Source: JAVKFF01 sp040226215 (GTDB taxonomy: Bacteria; Pseudomonadota; Alphaproteobacteria; DSM-16000; Inquilinaceae). Taken from it: 64,000 nt of DNA. The stretch is from contig JAVKFF010000122.1 of the NCBI GenBank assembly GCA_040226215.1, positions 1 through 64,000 of the forward strand, in the 5' to 3' direction. A program made the position numbers and the translations under genes. The stretch's first letter is position 1. Each line of letters starts with the position of its first letter. Of this stretch, positions 33,743 to 46,100 are shown piece by piece. The notes below the pieces were generated by a model. The model was not told the DNA's origin. It saw nothing but the letters and a program-made list of their open reading frames with translations, and did no database searches.

Positions 33743-34099
33743 AGGCGTGCGCGGCCGCGCGCCGTGTGAAGCGCCGCCCGCCTGCCGTCGCGACCGGCAT
33801 CCCGACCGTGGCCTGTGCACCGTCCTGCTTACCATTGTGTTCCTGTTTGCTGTGTTCCAGGTTGCGAGCCTATCCGAACACATTCATTAGAGTGCATTCT
33901 AAGGTTAAGTTTTACTATCGTATTAAGTCAAATAGAAAACCCTCACATTTTCAGGAACTAGGCGGACGGACTTGATCGTGCACTTCACGACAGAGCCGGA
34001 GCACAAGCGGCGGCTCCGCTGCGGGTGCGACATCCGACGGAGGAAGGCAAACGGCCTTACGCCCGAATGGGAGGGGGACGGGGAGAAGACGACCCGGGA
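33743..34099 (-). promoter_or_regulatory. AT-rich spacer between tpsA and tpsB, possible tpsB promoter
   Basis: No gene is visible in the 403-base gap. The part at 33880-33960 is conspicuously AT-rich against a GC-rich background. On the minus strand it contains TTGACTTAATACGATAGT, whose TTGACT could be a -35 box; a matching -10 at ideal spacing is not clear. A separate tpsB promoter after the tpsA hairpin would let transporter and exoprotein be made at different levels. Confidence 0.35.
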
Positions 34100-34128
34100 G
34101 GGAGGCCGGAGCCGCGCTCCCGCCTCCC
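34100..34128 (-). terminator. terminator-like hairpin after tpsA
   Basis: GGGAGGC (34100-34106) pairs with GCCTCCC (34122-34128), with an inner GGAGC/GCTCC stem around a short loop, 18 bases beyond the tpsA stop. The following minus-strand sequence is pyrimidine-rich but lacks a uniform U-tract, so termination may be partial. Confidence 0.45.
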
Positions 34129-34145
34129 TTCTCGTACCAAGGGCC

Positions 34146-37100
34146 TCAGTTGCTGCCGACCTGGATAATCCCGCTGGCATAGGCGGTCGGCTCGGCATCG
34201 GCGCCGACCGTCGTGTTCACGAAATTCACCTGCCGCACGGCGTAGAACTGGTCCTCGTTGATCATGAAGCTGTGCTCCGCTTGAACCATGTCCTGTACCG
34301 TCGGCATCGGCGCGTCGCGGTCGAACATCAGGGCGAAGTCATAGCCGGCGCTCTCGCCCTCCGGCCCGCCACCGCAATAGTCCTCGATCGTCGTTTCCAG
34401 GCAGGTGTCGACAGGCTCCAGCGACGGATCGGGCGGCGGCGGCGGATCGAAATTGATCTCCTTGTAGAAGAGATTGTAGGCCGTGCCGGCGAGCGTGATT
34501 CCGGGGTCGTCCTGGTAGAAGACGTACCACTGCTCGGTGTCGGTGTTCAGGTATTCCGGACCGGGGCTGAAGGCCTGGCCGTTGAAGCGCGTCGCGCCGT
34601 CGTAGACGAGGCCTGCCGGTCCGCCGTCCTCGGTGCCGTCGCGATTGGCGGCGAAGACGCGCACCAAGCCGTTCCCTGAGGCGAGATTTGCGCCGGAGAT
34701 GGTGACCACGCCCGGCCCGGGTGCGAAGGGCGACTGCTCGTCACCGACCAGGGTCAGGCCGTCGTCGCCCGCGACCGTCGTGCCCGCGACCACCGTCAGA
34801 TCGTTGTTTGCGATGCCGAGGATCTCGCCTGCGGCGTCGAGCACGCCGTCGCCGCCCAGGGTGAGATTGCCGTCGCCGGTTTTCGCGAACAGTTCGGCCA
34901 TGCCAGCGGCGCTCATCCGCGTGACGGTGAGATCGCCGCTGTCGATCACATTGATCAGAACGTCGCCGCCGGACAACTCGTCGACAATGGCATCGCCCCC
35001 GCCGATCTGGTGGAAGCTCACATCGCCGCCTGTCTGGGCGATGAGCGACGCCCTCACGGTCGCGGTGTTCGTGCTGCCGATCGAGACGCCGCCACCGGTC
35101 GCCGTGGCGTCGATATCGCCGGCGATGATGTCGAGATCGTTCGCCGCCGTGCCGATCGACCCGGCGGTGATGTCCACCTCGCTGCCACGGATGTTCGCGC
35201 TGGCTTGCGTTGCCGCCCCGGTCGCGAAATCCGCACCGTTCTGATCGATGACCGCGCCGCCAGCGGTGAGCGTCACCGACTGATCGCCGGCACCGCCGCC
35301 CCGGATCTGGTGGACCCCGATATCATCGAGTTCGGCGATCCGCACCGCGTCCGTGCCGCTGCCGGCCTGGATCGTGTCGACGGCGGTGTCGAGGGCATTG
35401 TCGGCCCCGATGCCGCCACCGGCGGTGATGATGAGGTTGCCGCCGAGAATGTCCGTGTCGCCGTCGCCATCCTCTCTGACATTGCCGCCGGCCGTCAGCA
35501 TCACGTCGGCACCGTGGGCATCGGCGAAGCGAACCTCGAGGCTCTCGGTCAGGGAGTCGACCGACAGATCGCCATATACCTGCATCTCCTCCACGACGAG
35601 GGTGCCGCCGCCGGCACCCGTCCCGACGATCGACGTGTCGTGGGTATTGTAGGAGGAGAGTGCGCCGAAGTTCAGATTGCCCGCATCGGTGAGGAAGACC
35701 CGCGAGCCGTCCCCGGTGTTGATCGTGTTCGTGCCTGGCGCCCCGCCGGCGTCCTGGAAGTTGGTGCCGAGCTTGGCATCGACGGTGATGTTGATGTCCA
35801 GGAAGTCGATGGCTTCGCTCTGCCCGAGATCGTAATTGCTGAAGGTGCCCGTCTTGGTCACCGTCACCTCGCCGGTCACTACCTTCAGGCCGCCCAGGAT
35901 GCTGTTTGCCCCGTCGTTCAGCAGGATCGCCTGGGCGTTGGCAAACCCGCCGACATCCGTGTCCTCGCTGTAGAGCTTGATTGTCACGTCGGCCGGGCGA
36001 TCGCCGGTGATGTGGCCTTGATCGAGCTCGAAGAGCTGGTCGTCGCCGGTGGCGTAGATGGTGTCGGCGCTGGCGTCCTGGTTCAGCGTGTTGTTGGCGC
36101 CGCCGACCGTGGCGTTCTCCGCGCCCCCGACGACATTCCCGGTGGTGTTGACCGTGAAGTCGCCGCCGACCTCGATCGTCGGCTGCACCTCGGCATCGCG
36201 ATCGCCGAGATTGAGCGTGTAGTCGCCGGCGACGCTGGTGCCCGCGAGCAGGTCCAGTTGCCCACCGGGACTGGTCGCGGTGATGTCGGCCTTGCCGATC
36301 GAGGTGTCGCGCGCGGTCCGCAGATAGCCTTCCCCGATCGTCAGCGCCGCGCCGGCGCTCTGCGTGATCGTGCCCGCGGTGTCGAGCTCAAGATAGCCGG
36401 TGCCGCCGGTGTTCAGGCCGACGATGCCGTCGATAGTGTGGATGTTGACGCCCGAGGCGTCGTGATAGATCGCCTGGCTGCCATCGGTCAGCAGCGCCAG
36501 GTTGACGGTCTCGTTGCCGTCCTCGGCGAGGATGATCTCGCCATCCGCCTCGATGGCCAGCCCCGCCACGTCGACCAGGGCATTGGCGCCCTCCTGGGTG
36601 ACGTCACCACCGGCGCGCAGCGTGGCGTTACCGCCGGCATGCAGGCCCGCGACGCCGTCGAGCCCGGCGAGTCCGCCGCCGAGCGCGCCGCCGACGAGGT
36701 CGTCGGAGAGGTCGGCGAGTTCCACGGCGCCCCCGGCCCTGAGGTCGATATCGAGACCGGCCTTGCCGGAGAACAAGGCGATGTCGTTGACCACGCTGTC
36801 GAGAACGACCGAGCCGGTCGCCCGCGTCGACAGTCCATTGGCGGAGAGTACGGCGCTCTGAGTGATGTCGCCCGCCGCCGCCAGCAGGATATCGCCACCG
36901 CCGGCGCCGACCGCGGCGTCGATCGCCAGGTCGCCGCCCTCGGTCGTCAGGAAGATGTCGCCGCCGCCGGACCCCACGAGGTCGGTCACCTGCAGCCCGT
37001 TGCCGCCGGTGTCGCGCAGACGCAGATCGCCCGAGGTGGTGAAGCCCTCGAGAGCGGCGATCTGATTGGCGCCGTCCATGGTCGCGCTGCCGCCGGCCTG

Positions 37101-40100
37101 ACCGGTCAGCGTGGTCGCCAGCAGCCGCCCGCCGGAGCCCGGATTCGCCGTCGTGATGGCGCCGGCCGCGTCGAGCGCGATCACCCGGTCGATGCCGGGC
37201 AAGGGCGCGAGATTGGCGAGATAGCCGGCGGCCACATCGCCGCGGATGTCGATGGCGCCCGTATTGGCCACCGCGCGCAGGTCGCCCTGCACGATCACCT
37301 GGCCCAGTTCCAGGTCGTCCTCGTCCGTCAACAGGGTGGTGAAACCGTTGCTCACGTTCACCACGCCGAAACGGTTGCCGAGGCCGAGGGTGATCAGCGC
37401 GCCCTCGCCGCCGTTCAGATCGTTGGTCGTCGAGCCGGAGTGGAGCGTGCCGAGATCGGCGTTCACGTTCAGCCCGTCGGCGCCGATGTCGAAGGCGGCC
37501 GACTGGTCGAGATTGACGTCGAGTTCGGTCGAGGCGGTGGGATCGACGATGCGCTCCCGCGTCCTGACCGTGAGTTCGCCCGCGACCCGGTTCGAGCCGC
37601 TGTTGAGCAGGATCGCGTCCTGCAGGCTGCCGGTCTCGTAGGCAATCTGCTCGGAGCTGAGATTGATGGTGATCCCGTCAATCCCCGACGTGCCCGCCGC
37701 CTCGGCCAGCCAGCCGGCAATCTCGCCGTCGATTTCGAAGGTCTCCGCGCCGGTATTATCCACCGCATCGAAAATCCCGTCGTCGACGATGTCGAAATAA
37801 AGCTCGACGGGGCTGTCGCCGCCGGCATCGACCGTGCCACCGCCATTCACGAACTGGGTGACGCCATTGATCAGGAAATCGCCGCCAACCAGGATATTCC
37901 CGGTGATCGTGGCCTTGGAGGTGTTGATCGCGGTGACGATGTAGTCGCCGGCCACCATGGCATCGCCGAGTTCGAGCGAGTCGTCCGGCGTCCCGTCATT
38001 GCCATCGGCCGTGACCGCGACATTGCCGCCCTCGTCATACTCGCTGGTGTCCGCATCGAGCGTTCCGGTGGTGATCGTCCCCGCGAACTGGGCGATCAGA
38101 TTGCCGGCGTCGAGTTCCAGCCCACCATCGATGGTGGCGTCGAGATCGCCCTCGAGCCGGATCCCGAAGCCGCTGCCGATGCTCTCCAGCCGGATCGTGC
38201 CGCCACTGGAGGCGATGTCGCCCGCGCCCGTGGTGACGATGCCGCCACCGGCGATGTCGAGCGAGATGTCGCCGCCATTGGATTGGACGGCGTTGTCGAC
38301 GACCAGGCGCTCGTCGCCGAGATCGCCGGCCAGGCCGCTGCCGGTACCGGCACCTGCCGTGTGCACCAGGACATCGCCCTGCGCGCTCAGCAGGCCGGAG
38401 ATCAGCAGGCCGCCATCGATATCGTTGAGCGCGAAGGAGCGCCCGCCGGCATCCGCGCCGCCGGCGCTGAACGTCGCTAGTTCGCGCACCCGGTTGTCGG
38501 CGACGGCGAGGTCGGTGAAACCCGTGACCGATTTGCCGGTCAGGATATCGGCGACGACAATGCCGGCGCCGGTTTGCGTGATGTCGGTCTCGGCCTCCAG
38601 CGTCACCGTGCCCGCCGCAGCCGTGACCGCGCCCTCCAGCCGGATGGCCCCGTCCGCGCCCACATCCGTCGTCGCCGTCAGCGTGACGTCGCCGCTGTCG
38701 GCGGTGGCGCTGCCCGTCCCGGTCACCGTCAGGTCGCCCGCCGTGTCGATGTCGATCGACCCGGCGCTGGCGCCATTGGCGAAGGCGTCGACCGCGCCGA
38801 CGACGTCGAGACCGCCGCCGATATCGTTCAGCACCAGGTCGCCCTGGGTGGCGAAGGCGTCGAGCCGATCGATCTCGTTGGCGCCGTCCAGGATGGCATC
38901 GCCATCCGCCGTCGAGCCGGTGAGCGTTCCGGTGCGCAGCAGGCCACCGGTGCCGTCGATGCCAAGACCGGCCGTCAGCGTCGTCGTCGTGCCGCCGTCC
39001 ACCCGGGCGCCGTCGGCCGTGCGATAGCCCGCCTCGACCGCGTCGGTCAGAACGATGGCGCCGCCCGCCTCGACGGTCAGATCGCCGGTCACGGTCACCT
39101 CGCCGAGCGTGGCGTCGCCCTGCTCGCGGATCAGCGTGGTGAAGGCGTCGTCGATGCTGACGGTGCCCAGCAAATTGCCCGCATTGCCGAGTTCGACCGT
39201 CGACCCCCAGCCGAGGTTCAGCGCGTTCGGTCCGGCAACTGCCGGCGCCTGGGCCGCCGGCACGTTGCCGAGCCGGGCGAGCAGCGCCAGGCTGTCGCCG
39301 CCGATATCGAGCGCGCCGGTCCCCGTCAGATCGTTCTGCACCAGGTTGACGTCGCGGACGACAGGGTTGTCGATATCGATGTCGGGATCGACCGTGTTCA
39401 CCGTCAACCGGCCGCCGATCACGTTGTCGCCGCCGAGGCTGATCGCCTGCGCTTCCTGCAGGTTGCCGACATCGTAGGTGTCGTAGAACAGCTTGACCTC
39501 GATGGCGTCGATACCGCCCGTCGCCGCCGTTTCGTTGATCACGTCGGCGTAGGCTGAGACATCGAAATCGTCGCCATCGGTCGCCTGGGCGTTGAACTTG
39601 CCGTCGTCGCGGATGTCCGCGATCAGGCCGGGCTCATTGGTGCCGCCCACATAGGTCTCGCCATTGCCGGTCTGGGTGATCAGCGTGGTCCCGTCGACGA
39701 TGAAGTCACCGCCGACGAAGATCTTGCCGTCGATGGTCACACCGTCGCCATTGCCGTCGCCGCCGTCCCAGACGTCGATGACGTAGTCGCCGGCGACCTT
39801 GCTGTCGCCCAGCGTCAGGTCGTCGTCGTCTCCGCCGGCCGCGCGAACGCCGACCGATCCGGCGTCGGCATAGTCGGTGGTGTCGGCGTCGAGGTCGCCG
39901 ATGGTGAGCGTGCCGGCGGTCTGGATGATGGCCTCGCTGCCGCTGCCGAAGCCGCCGCCATGGGCGCCGCCGGCGTCGAGGAACAGGCCGCCCATGGTCC
40001 CGCCGGACCCGGTGGCGAGGTCGCCGCCCAGCCGGATGCCGTCCACCACGCTCTCCAGCGACACCCCGCCGCCCGTGGTCGTGGTGCTGCCCAGCCAGTC

Positions 40101-43100
40101 GAGGTCGCCGCCCCGGGCGATCGCGTTGACCGACAGCGTCGCCGTCGCCGCCGCCGGCGTGCCGTCCGTGCCGATCGCCGCGCCCGCCCGGCCGGCTGCC
40201 CCCATCACCGTCGAGGTCGTCTCCTGCCTCACCCCGCCGGCCGCGTCCGCCGTCAAGAGCGCCGTCCCGGCCCCAAGGTCCACGTCGCCGCCCAGCGCGA
40301 TGTCGCCGCCCGCCAGCGTGGTCAGCGTCACGTCGCCGCCGCTGCTGGCGATGTCGCCCGTCGCCGTGGTCGCGATCGACCCGTCATCGGTCGTCGCCCG
40401 CACCTCGCCGCCGCCCGTCGGCGCCTGGCCCGTCAGCACCTGGCCCGCCAGCGCGATGTCGCCGGTCACCAGCGTGCGCAGCAGCACGTCACCGCCGCCA
40501 CCGCCGCCGCCCGTCGTGATCAGGCCGTCGGCCAGGGTCTCCAGGTCGCCCTCGCTCATGCTCAGCGACACCGTGCCGCCGGCGCCGCCGCCGGCCGCGC
40601 TCGTGTCGATCGTGTTCGCCACCCGCAGCACCGACCCGCCTACCCCGCCGGCCGCCGAGGTCACCGTCACGTCGCCGCCGGCGTCGAGCGCCGTGCCGTC
40701 GCCATCCGCCGCCGTGTCGCGGATCAGCAGCCCGCCCTCGATGTCGTTCAGCACCAGCGACCCGGCCGTCACGCTGTCCTGCAGCGCCCGCACCTTGTTG
40801 TCGCCGTCCAGCACCGCATTGCCCGCGCCCGCGCCCGCCGCGTCGACGGTCAGCCGGTCGGCCCAGACGAAGCCGGTCCCCACATCGGTGGTCACGTCCC
40901 CCGCCAGCGCCGTCAGCGCCAGCAGCGCGCCGTCCTCCGCACCGCCGGTCTGGCCCGCCGTCACTTCCGTGTAGCTGCCGCCGCCATTGTCGACGAAGCC
41001 GGCCCGGACCGGGCCCGCCACCGCCAGACCGGCGCCGCCGGTCAGCGCCACGTCGCCCTGGGTCAGAACCCCGTCATGGCCCGCATCCGCCGCCGCCACC
41101 GACAGGAGGCCGCTGTCGACGACCGTCGTCGTCCAGCCGTTCGCCACCGTCAGGTCGCCGAACACGTTGCCCGCGTCGGCCAGCGCGATGGTCGAGCCCA
41201 GCCCGCCATTCAGCCCGTTGGTGCCGCCAAAGCCAGCGCCCAGCCGCGCCCGGATGGTCAGCGCGTCCGCCGTCTCGATCGACAGCGCCGCCGTCTGCGT
41301 CAGGTTCACCGCCGCCTCGCCCAGGCTGGTCAGCGTCTCCGCACCCGCCGTGCGCACCGTCACCTGGCCCGCGACCACGTTCGTGGCGCTCGTCAGGAGG
41401 ATCGCCGGGCCCGCCTCCGTGGCCTCCGCGAAGTCCTCGTACCACAGCTTCACCTCGATCTCGTCGGCACCCCCCGCCGAGGCGTCCGCGATCGCCCCGG
41501 CGATCGTCCCGTCGATCTCGAAGGTCTCGGACCCGGTGTTGTCGATGGCGTTGAACGAGCCGTCCGCGATGTCCGCCAGCAGGCCGCCCTGGTTCTCGCC
41601 GCCCACCTGGGTCGACCCGTCCGGCGCCACATAGGCCACGTCCGTCGTCCCGTTCACCCGGAAGTCGCCGCCCACCACCAGCTTGCCCTCGATGTCGACC
41701 CCGTCGCCGCCCACCGTGGTCACCGTGTAGTCGTCGCCCACCACGCTGTCGCCAAGCCCCAGACGACCGTCCGAACCGCCCGACGCCACCACCTCGGCGT
41801 CGCCCGCCACCGCGTAGTCTTGCGTCTCCGCGTCCAGCGACCCCACCGTGATCGACCCCGAGACCTGCTCGATCACATGGCCCGCGTCCAGCTCCAGACG
41901 GCCCTCATGGTCCAGGCCGTCGAAGGCCCCCGTCACGTCGCCCGCGAGCACGATGCCGTAGCCCGTGCCCAGCGCCGCCAGCCGCACCGTCCCGTCCGTC
42001 GTCGTCAGCGAGCCGCCGTCCAGATGGATGCCGCCCGTCCCCGTGCCGGCCACGTCCGCCACCGTCAGCGTGATGTCGGCGCCGCTCGCATCCGTCCCCG
42101 TCGTCGACACCGCCCCCGTCACCAGCAGCGGCGCCGCGCCGATCTCGCTCTGCCCCTGCGCCTGCGCGCCGCCCGACCCCTGCGTCGTCAGCGCGATCGC
42201 GCCCGCCGCCGATACCGTGCCCGACACCAGCAGACCGTCCGTGTTGCCCGTATCGTCCAGCGACAGCAGACCGCCCGCCGTGAAGTCCGTCAGCGCCGTC
42301 ACCGCGTTCGCCAGTACCCCAAGATCGGTGAACCCGACCGACGTGCCCGTCAGCACCTTGGCCGTCACCACGCCCAGATCCGACTGCGACACCGACCCCG
42401 ACGACACCAGCTCAACCGTCCCCTCGGACGCCGTCACCGCCCCCTGGAACAGCTGGTCGCCCGCCGTCACACCCGACACCGTCGTCACCGACACGTCACC
42501 CATGGACGCCGTCAACGACCCCGACATCGTCACCGTCACATCACCCACCACGTCCAAAGCGATGGCGCCGGACGTGGCTGCCGAGACCGCGCCCGTGACG
42601 TCGAGACCGTCCCATGCCGCCGGTCCGTTGACGTCGTTGAGGGCGAAGCCGCTCGTCGTCGCAAAGGCACGGAGTTCGCCGATCTGGTTCTGAGCGTCGA
42701 GCACGACGTTCGTGCCGGCCGAGCCGGTGAGCGCGCCCGTGCGCAGCAGGCCGGCGCCCTGGTCGAGGATCTGCGACATGGCGGTGAGCTTGCTCAATGC
42801 CACGCCGTCGACAAGATGCTCCTCATGCGGCGCGGCAAGCGGCAGCGGGTCGCCGTTCGGGTTGACGGCGCCGCCCGAACTGTCGAGCGCGATACCGCGG
42901 CCGAGGCCAACCCCGACATCGCCGTCGATGAAGATGCGCGCCGTCGAGCTGACGGTGAGGTCCGCCGTCGCCGTGTCGCCGTCGCCGGTAATCCAGCTGT
43001 CCCCGAGATTGGTGTCGCCGGTCTCGCGCAGGGTGACACGCCGGACATTCTCGAAGCCGATCGCCTCGAACCGGTTGTTGGTCTGGTCAAGCGTGACGTC

Positions 43101-46100
43101 GGAGCCGAAACCGCCATTGAGGTCGTTGAGCCAGGAGGCGCCGGGCACGCCGAATGCAGCGCCGTGCTGCTGACCCAGGAGCGCGCGGATGGTCACCGCA
43201 GAATCGGTCAGCGCCAGTCCGCCGACGCTGGCACCGTCGGCATCGAGACCGCTTTGTACCAGGTTCACATGCCGAGTGACGGGCGTTGCCGGGTCGATGC
43301 CCGAGGTGATGGTCCGGACGGTCAGGTCGCCCTCGACCACGTTATTGCGCGACAGGTCGATGGCTGTCTTGAAAGTCGCGGTGTCGGAATCATAGCCCTG
43401 GTACCAGAGCCGGATTTCCAGGTCCTGCCCGGCATAGACGCTCTCGATCAGGTCCTGGTAGTGGCTGATGTCGAACTCGCCCGTGGCTGTCTCGCGGGCG
43501 TTGAAGATGCCGTCCCCGTCCTGAATGTCGGCCAGGAGCGAGACCAGGTCGTTGCCGGCGACAACGATCTTGCCGTCCGGTCCGATCAGCGCGATGTCGT
43601 CGGTGCCGACGATCTTGAAGGTGCCGCCGACCTTGACCACGCCGACCACGTCGACGCCGTCGGCGGTGGTGGTCACCGTGTAGTCGCCGCGCACGTCGGT
43701 ATCGCCGAGTTGCAGCCGGCCGTCGCTGCCCCCCGCGGCGGTGACGAGGGCGCTGTCGGCGGCGTCGTAATCGCTGGTGTCGGCGTCGAGCGACCCCGTG
43801 GAGATGAGGCCCGCCGTCTGCAGGATGGCCACGCCGTCCGCCGAGCCGTCATGGGCGCCACCGGCGTCGAGTTTGACCGCGCCGACCGCGTCGGTGGTGA
43901 TGTCGCCGCCAAGGGCGATGCCGCCGCCCGAGCCGGCGGCATGCAGGAAGACCGTGCCGGCGCCGGCGCTGATCAGTGAGCCGGCCGCGGTGGTGATGTT
44001 CTCTCCGGCCGTGGTGAAGGTGACGCCGGCGAGGTCGTCGGTGAAGACGCGCGAGGTGGTTTCCTGCAGGATTTCGCCCGCCGAGGTCACGGCGACCTCG
44101 CCATTGGCACCGACTCCGCGGGCATCGAGATTGCCGCCCAACGTCACGTCGCCCGTGCCCAGCGTGGTGACGGTGATGTCGCCGCCGGAGGCGAGCAGGT
44201 CGCCCAGCGCGCTCGAGCGGAAGGCGCCGTCATTGACCAGCAGGTCGATGGCGCCGCCAGCGGAAAGGATCTGCGCGTCGACGAACATCTCGCCGGTCGA
44301 GGTCTCGATGCGCACCAGTCCGCCAGCGCTGGTCACCGGGCCGCGCACGGCGAGGCCACCGGCGCCGTCGTCGAGTTCGAAGCTCTGGCCCGCCCCGGCG
44401 ACGGCATAGCGATAGAGATCGTCGACCCGGGTGGCGGCGTTGTCGAGGATCGTGGCCTCCAGGCTGCGGCCGCCGAGCTGCGCCGTCTTGAGACTGCCGG
44501 CCGCGCCCGTGTCGGCGACTCCGCCGGCATCGGCGATGAAGCCGGCCGAGGCGCTGGCGTCACCCGTGGCGACGCCCGCGCCGCCATTCTCGACGAAGCC
44601 GACGCGCACGGCATTGGTCAGCGTGATGTCGCCGCCGATGCTCTCAACCGCGAGATCGGCCAGAGCCGGATCGGTGTTGAGGTTCTGGCCGGTACTGGTC
44701 AGGTCGCCCGAGATGTTGACCCGGCCGAGGGTGACGTCGCCCGCCTCGACCACCGTGGCGCGCGCGGCATTGAAGATGTTCACCGTGCCGAAGGCGTTGC
44801 CCGCACCGTCCAGTGTGGCGACGGAGCCGACGCCACCGTTCAGCGCGTTCGGTGCCGCCGGCACCAGGCCCGCGAAGGCCGTGCCGATGCGCGCCCTGAC
44901 GGTCAGGTTGCGGGTCACGCCGGCATCGCTGTCTAGCAGCTGCAGGTCCGCCGACTGGGAGAGGTTGACGTCGCGATCCTGGGTCGCCAGCGGATCCCAG
45001 ACGAAGTCGACCGTGTCGACCGAGAGTTCCTGGCCAACCCGGTTGGTACCGGTCAATGAGATCGCCGGGCCGTCGAGCGGGCCGCCCACGGCCTCGTAGT
45101 CGGTGTACCAGAGCGAGACGTCGATGTTCTGGCCGCGCTCCGCCGCGCCCTCGATCGCCGCGGCGAGATCGCCGTCGATGTCGAAGGTGGAGGCGCCGGT
45201 ATTGTCGATCGCGAAGAAGGTGCCGTCATAGATGTCGGCGAGCAGACCGCCCTGGTTGGTACCGCCGACCTCGGTCGAGCCGCCATCGTCGAACACGGTG
45301 CCGACGCCGTTGATGGTGAAATCGCCGGCAACCTTGATCGTGCCGGTGATCAGCGCGACGTCCGAATTCGAGGTGATGGTGTAGTCGCCCGCCACCGTGG
45401 CGTCACCGAGATTGAGCACCTCGTCGGCCAGGAAATCGGCGTTGCTGGATGCGCCCACCGCGCCGTCGGCGGTGACCGCGACATCGCCCGCATCGGCGTA
45501 GAGCTTGGTCTGGGCGTAGAGCCGGCCGGCGAGGATGATCGATGTGCCGCCAACCTGCTGGATCACGTGACCGCCGTGGAGTTCAACGTCGCCCGCGCCG
45601 ACCAGCTGCTGGTCGAGCGTGCCGGCGTCGGTGTCCCTGGCGTCGAGATCGCCGGCGAGCGCGATGCCGAAGCCGCCTGTGGCGTCCTCGACGGTGCTGA
45701 GGTAGATCGCGCCAGGTGCGGCCCCGGCGGCGGCGATGTCCCCGGCAGCGGTCGTCAGGATGCCGCCGCGATTGTTGACCAGCCGGATGTCGCCCCCGCC
45801 GGAGACCACGGTCGCGTCGACGATCAGCGCCTCGCCGATCTTCAGCGGATCGGCGCCGTCATAGGCGCCGTCACCGAGCGTCTCGACCGTGATGTCGCCG
45901 CCATTGGAGACGACGCCGGCGCTGATCACCAGGCCGTCTGTATTGCCCCTGTCGCCCAGCGTGAAGGTGTTGCCCCGCGTCCCCTGTGTGCCGGTGGTGA
46001 AACCGGCGAGGATGGTCAGCGCGTTGGCCTGGTCGAGCACGGTGTCGCCGCCGGACGTGCCCGTCAGTGTCTCGGCGCTGATCGCGCCGGCGGCGGTCTG

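Noticed and set aside
34146..36000. Possible contact-dependent growth inhibition (CdiA-like) toxin at the TpsA C-terminus
   Set aside because: There is no VENN-type pre-toxin motif, no recognisable nuclease domain and no small immunity gene after the stop. The next gene is the transporter.
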